From assembly GCA_922989275.2 (NCBI GenBank), contig OV277867.1, positions 496,001 through 560,000 of the forward strand: a DNA stretch of 64,000 bases, written 5' to 3'. This DNA comes from Gari tellinella (lineage: Eukaryota > Mollusca > Bivalvia > Cardiida > Psammobiidae). Below are positions 39,263 to 49,064 of the stretch, one piece after another. The notes under the pieces were generated by a model. That model did not search any database and had not been told where the DNA came from. It saw nothing but the letters and a program-made list of their open reading frames with translations. The translations under genes and the position numbers were made by a program. How positions within the stretch are numbered: position 1 is the stretch's first letter; each line of letters starts with the position of its first letter.

Positions 39263-39945
39263 GTAGTGCAACGATCAGTTGGCGTTGTTTACAAAACAGT
39301 AAAATGTAAACAAAGAAAATTACCGACAAGTATTAAAAAAAAAAAAAAAATACAACTGCGACAAAAGTATTAGGATATGATGTATTGGCGTAGTGGTTAT
39401 GATGTTAGACTTTCACGCAGAAGTCGGTGATTTTTTTTATTAATTTTAAATTAACGATGTTCCCACAGATTTTCATTACCACATATTCATTGGTTCTGAC
39501 AGATAATTGAGTCTGTTTTTCATTATCGTTGCACGTTTACATCGTGCAGTTATAGGGTCAAAACACATATTTGTACATGTAACCGGTAAAAAGACACATG
39601 TTGTAGCTCTTTATTGTCTGTAATATCACTTGAATTATTCATTATATCAATGTTTATTTAAAACTATGTATATCAGCCCATTATTGCAATAGACAAAAAA
39701 ATCAAGAAAAAAGGAACTGAAAAGCGGTGCTCTAAAAAGAGGTTCGAATTCACGACCCTCAAAAGTAAGTAGTAATAAGTACTATTAGCCAGCACGCTTA
39801 TCACCTACACCATACAGTCACACAAGCCATTTGCTTTGATTTACCAATACAACATGTCGCATTTGTATTTATCGTTATTTTTCTTTGTTTACATACCACC
39901 TTGTTTTGTAAACAACGCCATCCGATCGTTGCAGTACTATAAGTA
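39263..39945. mobile_element. Inverted-repeat element with inward-facing tRNA-like modules (T2)
   Basis: Arms of about 75 bp: GTGCAACGATCAGTTGGCGT and TGTTTACAAAACAG at the left are mirrored by CTTGTTTTGTAAACAACGCC and CCGATCGTTGCA at the right. Inside the left arm is TTGGCGTAGTGGTTATGATG followed by GACTTTCACGCAGAAG, like the 5' half of a tRNA with a TTC anticodon. Inside the right arm, on the minus strand, lie GGTGTAGGTGATAAGCGTGC (box A-like) and GTGAATTCGAACCTC (box B-like). The arm sequence is unrelated to T1, but the plan is the same. Confidence 0.72.
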
Positions 39946-40371
39946 CTTTTATTTTTACAATGTGTTGTCGGAGAGGTGGTGCATTTTAACCGATTATCTC
40001 CCTTGTATTTTGCGATCTTGTATTATCAAAACACGTTTCCTAAATCTTTGAATACATCTTTACAAAAAAGCCCAAACGAAAAACAAGCAACCCTCCCCTC
40101 AAAAAAGCAACCCGAACAAAAAGATACACAAAAATTTGTCTCTGTCTTCATTGTTTGCATTGGACACCTCTTCACATGCGCACTGTTTATATAAGACTCG
40201 TATAAACTTCAATAGAGAGTAATTGATCATACTCTCATTCAAACTACCTGTCTTCACAACCAGAAACAGGCTACGTGGTAATGTATTAAAGAAATGACAG
40301 ATAATATAAATGTTCATACGACAAAGTTTGCGTACGAAAACAGGCAAGTAAACTAACGGTTAGATATACTA

Positions 40372-40735
40372 CAGTAAAACCCCTCTTAACCGGACATGTG
40401 TGGGAACAACATAAATTTCCTGTTTAGAATGGTTTCCGCTTTAGAGGGGTTTTAAACCATAGATTGTTTCTAGTATCGAAGATCACTTAAAGCAGGTTGA
40501 AAATAAAGCAGAAGGCGCCTTAAGGCGCATTCTGCTTTACTTTCAACCTGCTTTAAGCTATCATCTGCTAGAATATAGAAACTATTTCTGATGATACATA
40601 TTCAATTCATTAGTGTATTTTCTTCAGTGATGGAATAAATCAAATAAAAAAGGATTGGAAACTGGACCAACGTTTCTTGTCCGGTTTAGAGAGAATACCG
40701 GTATTTAGAGGTTCCAGTTTAGAGGGGGTTTACTG
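40372..40735 (+). mobile_element. Family G MITE with core II
   Basis: TA-flanked ends CAGTAAAACCCCTCTTAACC and GAGGGGGTTTACTG. The middle (about 40445-40650) is body and core of family C type: CTTAAAGCAGGTTGAAAATA ... TACTTTCAACCTGCTTTAAG, then GAAAATACACTAATG-like C flank in reverse. Confidence 0.82.
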
Positions 40736-40911
40736 TAGTATAAGTATGCCAGGTATACGCTATTCACGTTACCAAAGACTCATTTCATTAATGACCACCT
40801 CTAGAGACAGTCTTGTTGCGGCCCCCCCTGTGGGCGATTTCTGAGGTTACATGGGCAGATGGTGACTTGATATACATGTAATATAGGTAATCTGTGGCGA
40901 GTATCCATATA

Positions 40912-41164
40912 CTGTAAAACCCCTCTAAACCGGAACCTCTAAATACCGGTATTCTCTCTAAACCGGACAAAAACTTTGGTCCCGTTTCCCAACCATTTTC
41001 ACGCCTTTGATGTATTCCTTCACTGAAGAAAATACATTCATGAACATATATCATCAGAAATATTTTCTATATTCTACTAGATGAATACCCCTCTAAACCG
41101 GAAACCCATCTAGTTCGGATGTTTTTTTGTCCCCACGCATGTCCGGTTTAGAGGGGTTTCACTG
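40912..41164 (-). mobile_element. Family G MITE without hairpin core
   Basis: CTGTAAAACCCCTCTAAACC to GTCCGGTTTAGAGGGGTTTC-ACTG. The interior keeps the C-type flank (CACTGAAGAAAATACATTCA, ATCAGAAATATTTTCTATAT, TCTACTAGATGA), but the palindrome is absent. Confidence 0.8.
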
Positions 41165-41312
41165 AACAGTAAACTGTGGGTTTATCAGCTACTCAAAATA
41201 ATTAATTAGAAGGCATATACTCTATATTTAATTAAAGGACATGCGCATTGTAGAACGTTTCTCTATGCGTACATGTACAGTGGACGCGTTTGTTCTATTT
41301 AGTACTACCGTG

Positions 41313-41830
41313 CTCCCTCCCTATATACAGTGGAGAATCTGTTATTCTTTCCCGTTTAAACGCAAACGTACGCAAACGCAAAGCACTAAAACGTAGAGAA
41401 GAACAACTTTTGGACAATTCTGATAATTCTTGTTTATCTTGGTGGCAAACAGTTTGGAGCCTGATCAGACGCCGGGTTACCCGGCGTCTGATCTGGCTCC
41501 AAACTGTTTGCACTGCAACTAATAGTTTTAGCGTAAACGCGTTTATTGGAAAAGAATAACAGATTCTCCACTGTAACGGCCCTCCAAACAACGACTCCCT
41601 CCTTACAACGACCCTTGTACAACGTTGTTCCCAAAACATCACAATTATGTCTATCACTTTAACTGCTACAATATCGTTTCCTTAAAATGTTAGCCTTCTA
41701 ATTTTTCTCAAAGTTACATATTACTGGACATTTCGACACAAAAAATATAATGAGCGACAAACAGCTTGAATGCAGAACCGATCTTGATCATGATCCAAAC
41801 TGTTTGTAAATAAGCACTGTTCTCCAAGTA
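41313..41830 (-). mobile_element. Family F MITE split by a family A MITE
   Basis: It starts CCGTGCTCCCTCCCTA and resumes after the A copy with ACGGCCCTCCAAACAACGAC. The internal CTTAAAATGTTAGCCTTCTA and a core remnant (AAACAGCTTGAATGCAGAAC ... GATCCAAACTGTTTG) follow. The right end is lost. Confidence 0.78.
41338..41573 (-). mobile_element. Family A MITE (TCTG subfamily) nested in family F
   Basis: CAGTGGAGAATCTGTTATTC to AACAGATTCTCCACTG, inserted at TA in the F terminus. Confidence 0.92.
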
Positions 41831-41834
41831 AGAC

Positions 41835-42420
41835 CGTGGATGAATTAAAATCTGATAGGCAAACAGTTTGGCTCATGTTATTTTATCAATATTGATGCAC
41901 TAAATAAAACAGTCTCTTCAGTTCTTTCTATCAACGAAATGTATGAGTATTACTTGGTAACACAAATATAGAAACAAATGTTATTGATTTTTAGCACATG
42001 GCTTGGAGCTCTCGGCCAATCAGATGCCTCAAACACCTGTGAATATATCGTTTATTTCAACAAACAATGGAATAACTAACAAACTGTTCACTTATTCCTC
42101 GCTTCCGTCATCTCAAGGCAATTTGACGTCACAATTCTAAAAACAGCTGAGGTCAGAGGGGAACTGCACACGCTTCATGACGTTATATTATGTACAGTGA
42201 GACCTAGACTTTAAAGACAATTACTAATGAATTGTGCTTACATATAGAGCTTCAATAAGCGTTATTATGTTGGTGTTAAAGCATGCTTAATGTCTCAAAC
42301 TTATCATTTGAAATAACCTTTCAATTTTAGTGAAATATTACAAACAAAATGACTTTTTCGTCTAAAACAGAAATCAGAAACGAATGGTTTTCTTGTTTTC
42401 CTCGAGCCCAAGCCAGTGCT
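41835..42420. other. Unassigned sequence
   Basis: No gene. An isolated AAACAGTTTGGCTC arm occurs at 41860. Confidence 0.35.
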
Positions 42421-42423
42421 AAA

Positions 42424-42493
42424 TAGGTTAGACCATGGTTGCGCGCGAATAAACGACATATCGTTTATTCGCTTGCAACCATGGTCTAACCTA
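42424..42493. repeat. 70-bp near-perfect hairpin
   Basis: TAGGTTAGACCATGGTTGC is mirrored by GCAACCATGGTCTAACCTA, with inner GCGAATAAACGA / TCGTTTATTCGC. Arms about 33 bp with one mismatch and a 3-4 nt centre. Confidence 0.85.
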
Positions 42494-42499
42494 TACTAA

Positions 42500-43130
42500 A
42501 TTTGTATTCGCAATGGTACTCTAGTTGAAATTCTCTATTCTTCCACTTTGCACGACAAGCGCAACGCATTCAAATGTAGAAAATCAGAGGTTTTTCTTTT
42601 TTCTTTTTAAAAGATATATGTTGACGATTACTGTACAGTTTAAAAGACCGGTTCAAAACTGTTTGCATTTGACAGCCAAACCATTTAAGCATTGTGTTCA
42701 CTAAAGTAGACACGAGAAAAACAGTTAAGGCCCGGATGAAACGACCGTCTAATCTTATCTGTACTTTTTGCAACGAAATATTCTTGGACAACAACAGTAC
42801 ATGTATTGTCTTTAGATCACCCTTATATCTCTATATAAGGAAATTCTCCAGCAAGCAAGCAAGTAGAGTTCTTTGCAATATCCAAGACATCAATGAGTTA
42901 AATAACGTGTTTGTTTAGAATGAAAAAACGCCGATGTGTCCCTTTGATGACCGCATTAGTGAACGTTACCAAACAACGGCAGTGTTACGCGGTGCATGTA
43001 TGTGTCAAACGGTCTGTAGAATTCCCCAGGGACACACTTTCAAACAGGAAACCCCCACTAGCTTCAATCAAACCACTTCGCAAATTACGGTAAACGTAAC
43101 AATAACAGCGAACCTCGTTTTAAATTGACA
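42500..43130. other. Unassigned, three short overlapping frames only
   Basis: Frames of 60-74 codons at 42694-43128 have no recognised domain, overlap in different frames and show no splice context. I do not call a gene. Confidence 0.4.
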
Positions 43131-43134
43131 CTGA

Positions 43135-43310
43135 AAGAAAAATAGTGTATTGTATGTATGACAGATGACCACTTAATGCAGGACAAATATAATACAGAAA
43201 GCTCCTAAGGAGCTTTCTGTATTACAATTGTCCTGCATTAAGCACCTGTCTGTCTTTTAAATTATCCATGCTTATTCATTAAGTGGTTGCCGAACGTACG
43301 TTTACTGTAT
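43135..43310 (+). mobile_element. D-related MITE with ATTACAATTGTCCTGCATTAAG core
   Basis: The palindrome CTTAATGCAGGACAAATATA ... TTACAATTGTCCTGCATTAA centres on GAAAGCTCCTAAGGAGCTTTC. The D-type GCTCC centre is joined to different outer arms. The right end is CCGAACGTACGTTTACTG-TA. Confidence 0.7.
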
Positions 43311-43617
43311 AGCTTTAGTTACCTTGACTGTTTGTGAAACGTTGATTCCTAATGGAGATAAACTACTCTTGATAATGTTTAAACACTCGATTTAGAAAAT
43401 TAACAGACTTTGTAAATGGTTCGAGAGTAAATTAAACATTGCAATTAGCGATAGAAATGTAAGCATTTACATGTATCGTGTTAAATGTAACTTGGTCAAA
43501 GCTGGCCAAACATTTTCGATCCAGGATCAAATTTGTTGATACTGAGCACTCGCAGTAAACTTATACAATTACGATTGTTCCTGAGCCTACACCACCATTT
43601 CACTAGAAGGGTGTTCG

Positions 43618-43860
43618 CAAGGCTGCCATTTCTCCGGATTTTTTCGAAATATTCTGATTTCTATTCTAGCAGATACTAGCTTAAAGCAGGCTAAAAGTAA
43701 AACAGAAAAACGCCTTAGGGCGCATTCTGCTTTACTTTCAGCCTACTTTAAGTGGCCACGTGTCTTCAAACTAGAAATAGACTATGGGGTAAAGTGTTAA
43801 AGGGTTAAAGGTACAATTGGTAAAATTGGGCTTGCAACGTTCGGAAATTATTATTATTAT
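43618..43860. repeat. GGCTGCCATTTCT repeat interrupted by a family C MITE
   Basis: It starts GGCTGCCATTTCTCCGGATT and resumes after the C element with GGTACAATTGGTAAAATTGG. The C element (about 43655-43803) has core GCTTAAAGCAGGCTAAAAGT and end GGGGTAAAGTGTTAA. Confidence 0.65.
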
Positions 43861-43972
43861 TATTACTTGGAACATGATCAGACAGCGAAGTTACTGTTTG
43901 CTATAAACAAAATTTGTTCAGTATGTGATCTCGCAAGGTGCGAGGTCTTGTCCAGATGTGTATTAATTGTTG

Positions 43973-43993
43973 TTAACCCTAACCCTAACCCTA
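43973..43993 (-). repeat. Telomere-like (TAACCC)3
   Basis: TTAACCCTAACCCTAACCCT lies in otherwise ordinary sequence. Only three units. Confidence 0.8.
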
Positions 43994-44145
43994 TAAAACA
44001 CCAAAATTAATCTGATCTTATAAGTCCTGATTGGTTGGTTAGCCACAGATTGCAAGATTGAATAGTGTGCAGTTCGGTTCCCAATGCAATAAATCTAGCT
44101 TTTATCTAGTTTTAATATGGTTCCCACAAAAAGACTAACTCGTGT

Positions 44146-44292
44146 TAATCCTTTGAACCCTAGTAACGCATATACGCGTCCGTTGCAAACAGTGTACATG
44201 TGAAGAGTGCCTTTTGTTCTATGCAAATACTAATAATGAGGACCCCGATCAGAGGACTCCTGGATGTGCACTGTTTGTCATATTTCAATATG
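44146..44292 (-). mobile_element. Family B MITE fragment
   Basis: AACCCTAGTAACGCATATAC, GTTCTATGCAAATACTAATA, CCCGATCAGAGGACTCCTGG, ACTGTTTGTCATATTTCAAT; the core right arm is mostly deleted. It abuts the F element. Confidence 0.65.
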
Positions 44293-44643
44293 CAGCGCTC
44301 CCTCTCTACAACGACATCCAATGGGAGACACACATCGTGTGTGTTGTTCGGAGCGAGTCGTTATAGAGAGGGACAATTAAGAATTGGATTACATTTGCAA
44401 ACAGCTTGAATCCAGATCAGACGCCGCGTAACGCGGCGTCTGATCAGGATTCAAGCTGTTTGTCACTGGTCAATATATTTATTCTATCAAAATATCCACT
44501 TATATGTAACTGTGAGAGAAAACAGCAGACGACACTCTTAAGCAGACGATATTGCAGCAGTAAAAGAGTTAGACTTAATTATCCCGTTTAGGGAATTACG
44601 GCGAGGGTCGTTGTAAGGAGGGAGTCGTTGTTGGGAGCGCCCT
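44293..44643 (+). mobile_element. Family F MITE
   Basis: CAGCGCTCCCTCTCTACAAC start; core CAGCTTGAATCCAGATCAGA ... TCTGATCAGGATTCAAGCTG around GCGTAACGC; ACAGCAGACGACACTCTTAA body; end GTCGTTGTTGGGAGCGCC. Confidence 0.87.
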
Positions 44644-44716
44644 AAATAGTAAAACATGGGCTATACCTAATTGGAGACTGGTATTGTCCATTTTAATTTT
44701 CTAGATTGGGGAAGGG

Positions 44717-44968
44717 TTAACCGTTTCCCTCCTAGACGCGCTTTTTAGCGCATTCAATTGATTCATCCGCTGAAGAAAATAGTTCCAATTTATACAGTCA
44801 TGATTATGTACCATAAGACATAGTTTCTATATTCTTGTAGATGATAGCTTAAAGCAGGCTGAAAGTAAAGCACAATGTGCCTTAAGGCGCATTCTGCTTT
44901 ACTTTCAATCTGCTTTAGGTGAGCACCTATCTTCAAAGTTAGAAACGGGCTATATGGCAAAGGGTTAA
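44717..44968 (-). mobile_element. Family C MITE
   Basis: 252 bp, TTAACCGTTTCCCTCCTAGA to GGCTATATGGCAAAGGGTTAA (final 21 bases shown as 44948-44968). Core intact (GCGCC centre shifted to GTGCCTTAAGGCGC). Confidence 0.88.
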
Positions 44969-44989
44969 CCCCGTAATTCAATCTGGACT

Positions 44990-45795
44990 AGACAAAGCCA
45001 ACAATTGAGATACAATAATAGTCAGTTCGGGTTTGGAATTGTCTGTAAGCAAGTTGATGTGAAGTCCGAGGAATGCGTGTCAGCGGAATGATGTATGACG
45101 GAAGCGGTACTGCGACATAGCCGTACACTATCTTAAAGAAGAGTACCAGTCGTGAGTCTGCACGCCGTTGCTGTAAAGTACGCCATCCAAGCTTCATGAT
45201 CATGTCTGGAAAACTAGAGTAGGGTGAAAAATCTCTTAGAACCCAGTGAGCTGCCCGTCTCTGGACCATCTCTACTCTGTGAATGTCCTCAAGGGTGTAG
45301 GGGTCCCAAACCGGAGTAGCATACTCAAGTCGGGGACGGACCATGGCTTTGTACGCATTCTCTCGTAGTACTGGGCTTTTGGTCTTAAAGTTTCTTCTGA
45401 GGAAGACAATTGTTTGGTTGGCATTTGAGGTTATTCTGATGATATGGGTATTCAAGGATACCGGTATATCATTTGTGATGTCTGCATCCAAGTATTTTGC
45501 GGAAGAAACCACCTCGAGTGTTTGGCCATGCATGGTATATGAAGAAGGGAGGGGTGTTCTTGATCTTGTTACCTGGATTACGTGGCATTTGTTTGGGTTG
45601 AACTCTATATCCCAGTCTGCTTCCTATTTTTGGAGGGTGTCAAGGTAATCTTGCAGCTGTTTTGACTCTGCAAGCTTTTTGCATGCCAGGTAAGCTGCTG
45701 AATTATCAGTCAAAAGTCTTACCTAAGATATTGACTGGTCAGGTGTGTCATTTATTTAGACCAGGAAGAGGATCGGTCCAAGCGGTATAACGGTA
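44990..45795 (-). pseudogene. Non-LTR retrotransposon (LINE) reverse-transcriptase C-terminal remnant
   Basis: On the minus strand, the upstream part reads LGPILFLV, then a stop, then INDTPDQSIS, stop, VRLLTDNSAAYLACKKL. This matches the RT segment around the catalytic F/YADD box, here changed to LLTDN. It continues AESKQLQDYLDTLQK, stop (TAG where Trp is usual), EADWDIEFNPNKCHVIQVT. The longest open part, 181 codons at 44988-45533, has AKYLDADIT, LRRNFK, AYKAMVRPRLEYATPVWDPY and VQRRAAHWVLRDF, the standard RT thumb region of LINE open frame 2. The 3' end is cut near 44990. Catalytic residue loss and stops make it inactive. Confidence 0.88.
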
Positions 45796-45977
45796 GAAAA
45801 AGGGTTATAAAAGTCAAAATCTAGCTTAAAGTAAGTTAGGTTTAACTAAAAAAAATCCCAACGGAGATTTCTGCACCCTAACATCCTTCTTAAACTTTAA
45901 GACAAGGTGGAAACGGGACAAACTGTAACAAACAAAATGACCTATAAACTTATAAAGCTATGAAGGAGTTTCTTGTA

Positions 45978-46223
45978 CAGTGGAGAATCTGTTATTCTTT
46001 CCCGTTTAAACGCAAACGTACGCAAACGCAAAGCACTAAAACGTAGAAAAGAAAAACTTTTGGACAATTCTGATAATTCTTGTTTATCTTGGTGGCAAAC
46101 AGTTTGGAGCCTGATCAGACGCCGGGTAACCCGGCGTCTGATCTGGCTCCAAACTGTTTGCTCTGCAAATAATAGTTTTAGCGTAAACGCGTTTATTGGG
46201 AAAGAATAACAGATTCTCCACTG
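45978..46223 (-). mobile_element. Family A MITE (TCTG subfamily)
   Basis: 246 bp, intact termini. The core centre reads GGGTAACCC although the element is in minus orientation, where GGGTTACCC is the rule. Confidence 0.93.
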
Positions 46224-46242
46224 TACGTCACACACGATGATA

Positions 46243-46455
46243 CAGTAGAGATGATGTTATTCTTTCTCCCAATAAACGCGTTTACACTAAAACTATTGTA
46301 CTGATTGCAAACAGTTTGGAGCCAGATCAGGTTTCGGGTAACCCGGCGTCTGATCAGACTTTAATTTGTTTATCACTCAGATCAATATAAACAGTAAGGT
46401 TTCACAAAACATTTTTTATTATAATCCATTGCTATGCGTTTAAGCTTCTTGAAGC
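46243..46455 (+). mobile_element. Family A MITE, 3' decayed
   Basis: CAGTAGAGATGATGTTATTC, core GGAGCCAGATCAGGTTTCGG / CCGGCGTCTGATCAGACTTT; the right end dissolves after TTGCTATGCGTTTAAG. Confidence 0.75.
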
Positions 46456-46900
46456 TGTCCAAGAATAAGACCACACACGCGAAGCCAGCTGGTGTCAGAG
46501 AGATCAGGGACAATCCCTTCCATCAAAGTTTATCCGGCAAGGAACTGGGTCAACGGAAACTTTAGGGAACCGCACAACATTTACAGAAAAGAAAACACTC
46601 TAGTCATCACCATTCTTTGTTATAAAAACTATTAAAGAATTGTATTTTCAATCTTTTTTTGTAAGGCTGCGTGTGAACGTGCATCTGTGTCTGATGGTAG
46701 AGTGTTCAAGAGTTTCGGGGCTGCATGCATGGTACTTCTATCTCCATATACTTCACCAAACGGCTTCTTTTTGTACAACCAACGATACTGATTTACTCGC
46801 AGACCTCAACTCTCTTTGTAGTGATGTATATTAAAGTGTTTATATATATTCTGTTTGTTGTTTGTGTGTGTTTAGTTCTTTCGAACTACCCAATCTTGGA
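46456..46900. other. Unassigned sequence
   Basis: Two overlapping short plus frames (46640-46949) show no domain. No repeat recognised. Confidence 0.4.
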
Positions 46901-46904
46901 CATG

Positions 46905-47154
46905 TTAACCCTTTACCTGATAGCCTATTATAGTTTTGAATATAGGTGACCACTTAAAGCAGGTTGAAAGTAAAGCAGAATGCGCCTCAGGCGCATTCTG
47001 CTTTACTTCCAGCCTACTTTAAGCTTCCATGTGCAAGAATATAGAAAATGTACCCTATACGATATATTCATGGCGGATTAAATTGGAACTATTTTCTTGA
47101 GCGGAGGAATAAATCATATGCGCTAAAATTCGCTTCTATGGGGGAAAGGGTTAA
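46905..47154 (+). mobile_element. Family C MITE
   Basis: 250 bp, TTAACCCTTTACCTGATAGC to CTATGGGGGAAAGGGTTAA; core CTTAAAGCAGGTTGAAAGTA ... TACTTCCAGCCTACTTTAAG around GCGCCTCAGGCGC. Confidence 0.9.
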
Positions 47155-47645
47155 TATACTGTGCAAAGTTGAACAGGGCAGAGTCCAATAAATCAAAGCT
47201 CCTAGTTCTTGAGAACAAAACAAAAACAACTTAAATAGTTTATATGCTAAGTTTGCACCCACCTTTTATATGTATGTAAAAAAATCTAAATAAGGGGAGA
47301 TCCTTTGAAAGCACAGAAAACAAAGCAAATACTGAAAATCGCAGACTCGGTTTAATTGAGTCTGTTCATGAGCAATACTGAAATATGCAACAGTGCTCAC
47401 GCCCCCTAGCACCGGCTTAAGCGGAATTCAACTTTCAACTGTAAATGCGCTGAAATCAATGATTCCAAAGGACCAGAAAGTATAACAACACTGAGAATGA
47501 ACCCTTTCTTTTGCAGCCTTCTCTTTGTACAGCCTTATTTACTCTTGTTAATATTATACTTGTGTTAGTCGGAAACTAGCTGTTACAGCTAATGCTTACT
47601 GTTTTATTATATCCGATGTTTAATAAACCTTCTTGTATATTGTGC
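47155..47645. other. Unassigned sequence
   Basis: Nothing recognised; no frame of note. Confidence 0.35.
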
Positions 47646-47650
47646 ATGTA

Positions 47651-47968
47651 CAGTGGAGAATCTGTTATTCTTTCCCAATAAACGCGTTTACGCTAAAACT
47701 ATTATTTGCAGTACAAACAGATTGGAGCCAGATCAGACGCCGGGTAACCCGGCGTCTGATTAGGCTCCAAACTGTTTGCCACCAAGATAAACATGAAATA
47801 TCAGAATTGTCCAAAAGTTGTTCTTTTCTACGTTTTAGCGCTTTTCGTTTGAGGTATGTACTTGATTAGGCTCCAAACTGTTTGCCACCAAGATAAACAT
47901 GAAATATCAGAATTGTCCAAAAGTTGTTCTTTTCTACGTTTTAGCGCTTTGCGTTTGAGGTATGTACT
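47651..47968 (+). mobile_element. Family A MITE with 105-bp tandem duplication, right end lost
   Basis: Intact left terminus and core. From GATTAGGCTCCAAACTGTTT to GAGGTATGTACTT (47758-47862) the sequence is repeated at 47863-47968 with almost no changes. The usual right terminus is replaced by GAGGTATGTACTTG. Confidence 0.88.
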
Positions 47969-47969
47969 T

Positions 47970-48405
47970 GTAAGTCAAGCATATTGACTATTGTTTTGGA
48001 GAATCCTTGCGTACAGCTCGGTAAGTAGTGTCAGAATTTTAAAACAATGTCTGTGTTGAACTGGAATATGCTGAATATAACCGACTTTAACTGACCGCCT
48101 GTCATTAAAACTAGAACAGGCGTTAGGGGTACTTGTAATAGGTTTAACATAGTGTCTACATAGGAAGACATTCGCAAACAGTGAAGACCAGCATTACACG
48201 TTATTTTATTTGAGTCTGCAATGTTGCTATTTCATGTGAAATATACTGCCGTATGAACAAATACTATTGTGTCTTTGGACCGTCACTATGTTTCCATAAT
48301 GAAGTATACAAGCAAGCACATAGTTACGGAGAGTTCATTCTGATATACTGGCATAATGTGGTAGATTTCAACCAGTGAAAGGCGGAATAATGAGGATCCT
48401 GTATC
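47970..48405. other. Unassigned, small C-end fragment
   Basis: GACCGCCTGTCATTAAAACT then AGAACAGGCGTTAGGGGTAC at about 48090-48135 resembles a C right end. Otherwise nothing. Confidence 0.4.
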
Positions 48406-48417
48406 TCATCATCTTTC

Positions 48418-48660
48418 TAATCATCCCCTGAAATTTCCAATAGACAAATCCAGTTTACATCAAAGGCCGGTCCATTGTATACTACATGTATTTAGGGTTG
48501 TTTTTTTATAATATATTGCAAAATGACAAACAGTGTAGTCCCTGATTAGAGGGAGCCCTCTGATCAGGGACTGCACTGATGGCATAAGACAAATGTAACC
48601 TTTACAGGAACACTTTTGGTAACGGACGCATATATGCGTCGCTAGGGCTCAATAAGTTAA
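48418..48660 (+). mobile_element. Family B MITE (GTAGTC subtype)
   Basis: AATCATCCCCTGAAATTTCC, core CAGTGTAGTCCCTGATTAGA / TCTGATCAGGGACTGCACTG with a shortened centre (GGGAGCCC), GACGCATATATGCGTCGCTA and end CTCAATAAGTTAA. Confidence 0.85.
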
Positions 48661-48964
48661 CTCAGATCTCCAATAGCGGTGATCAATGCTCAGCTTAGAA
48701 CAGAAGCCAAATTCAGTTAATACACTTTTTACTCACACCATGGGAGAACAAGGCCCTTGTATCTAATTATTGAACTGTCACGACTCATTAGCGGCCTGCT
48801 TAAGACTCGCCGTATTTAGTATTTTTTACCAGGCGTAATGATAGGGGTGTTAAAAGTTGATTTTCTGGTCCACCGGGGATTGGAAGATGACAGTTATCTT
48901 GCATGTCACAATCATTCAGATTTTACGTGTTCGCATGCGACAATCCTAGCTAGCTTCTCTGCTA

Positions 48965-49018
48965 CAGTGTTGAAGACGTTATTATTTCCCAATAAACGCG
49001 TTTTCTCTTAAACTATGT
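48965..49018 (+). mobile_element. Family A MITE, left terminal fragment
   Basis: CAGTGTTGAAGACGTTATTA and CAATAAACGCGTTTTCTCTT, cut shortly before the minisatellite. Confidence 0.75.
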
Positions 49019-49064
49019 GTTCGTTTATTTCTTTATTACTCTCAGCTCCTGATTTTACGTGAGA

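Noticed and set aside
39380..39430. Functional tRNA-Glu gene
   Set aside because: Only the 5' half resembles a tRNA; no box B or 3' acceptor strand follows.
42694..43128. Overlapping plus frames of 60-74 codons as a small gene
   Set aside because: Different frames, no domain, no consistent splice sites.
44988..45533. 181-codon frame as a host gene
   Set aside because: The sequence has the LINE RT thumb motifs (VRPRLEYATPVWDPY, VQRRAAHWVL) and stops in the upstream RT domain; a retroelement remnant.
45343..45648. 101-codon plus-strand frame
   Set aside because: Antisense shadow of the LINE remnant.
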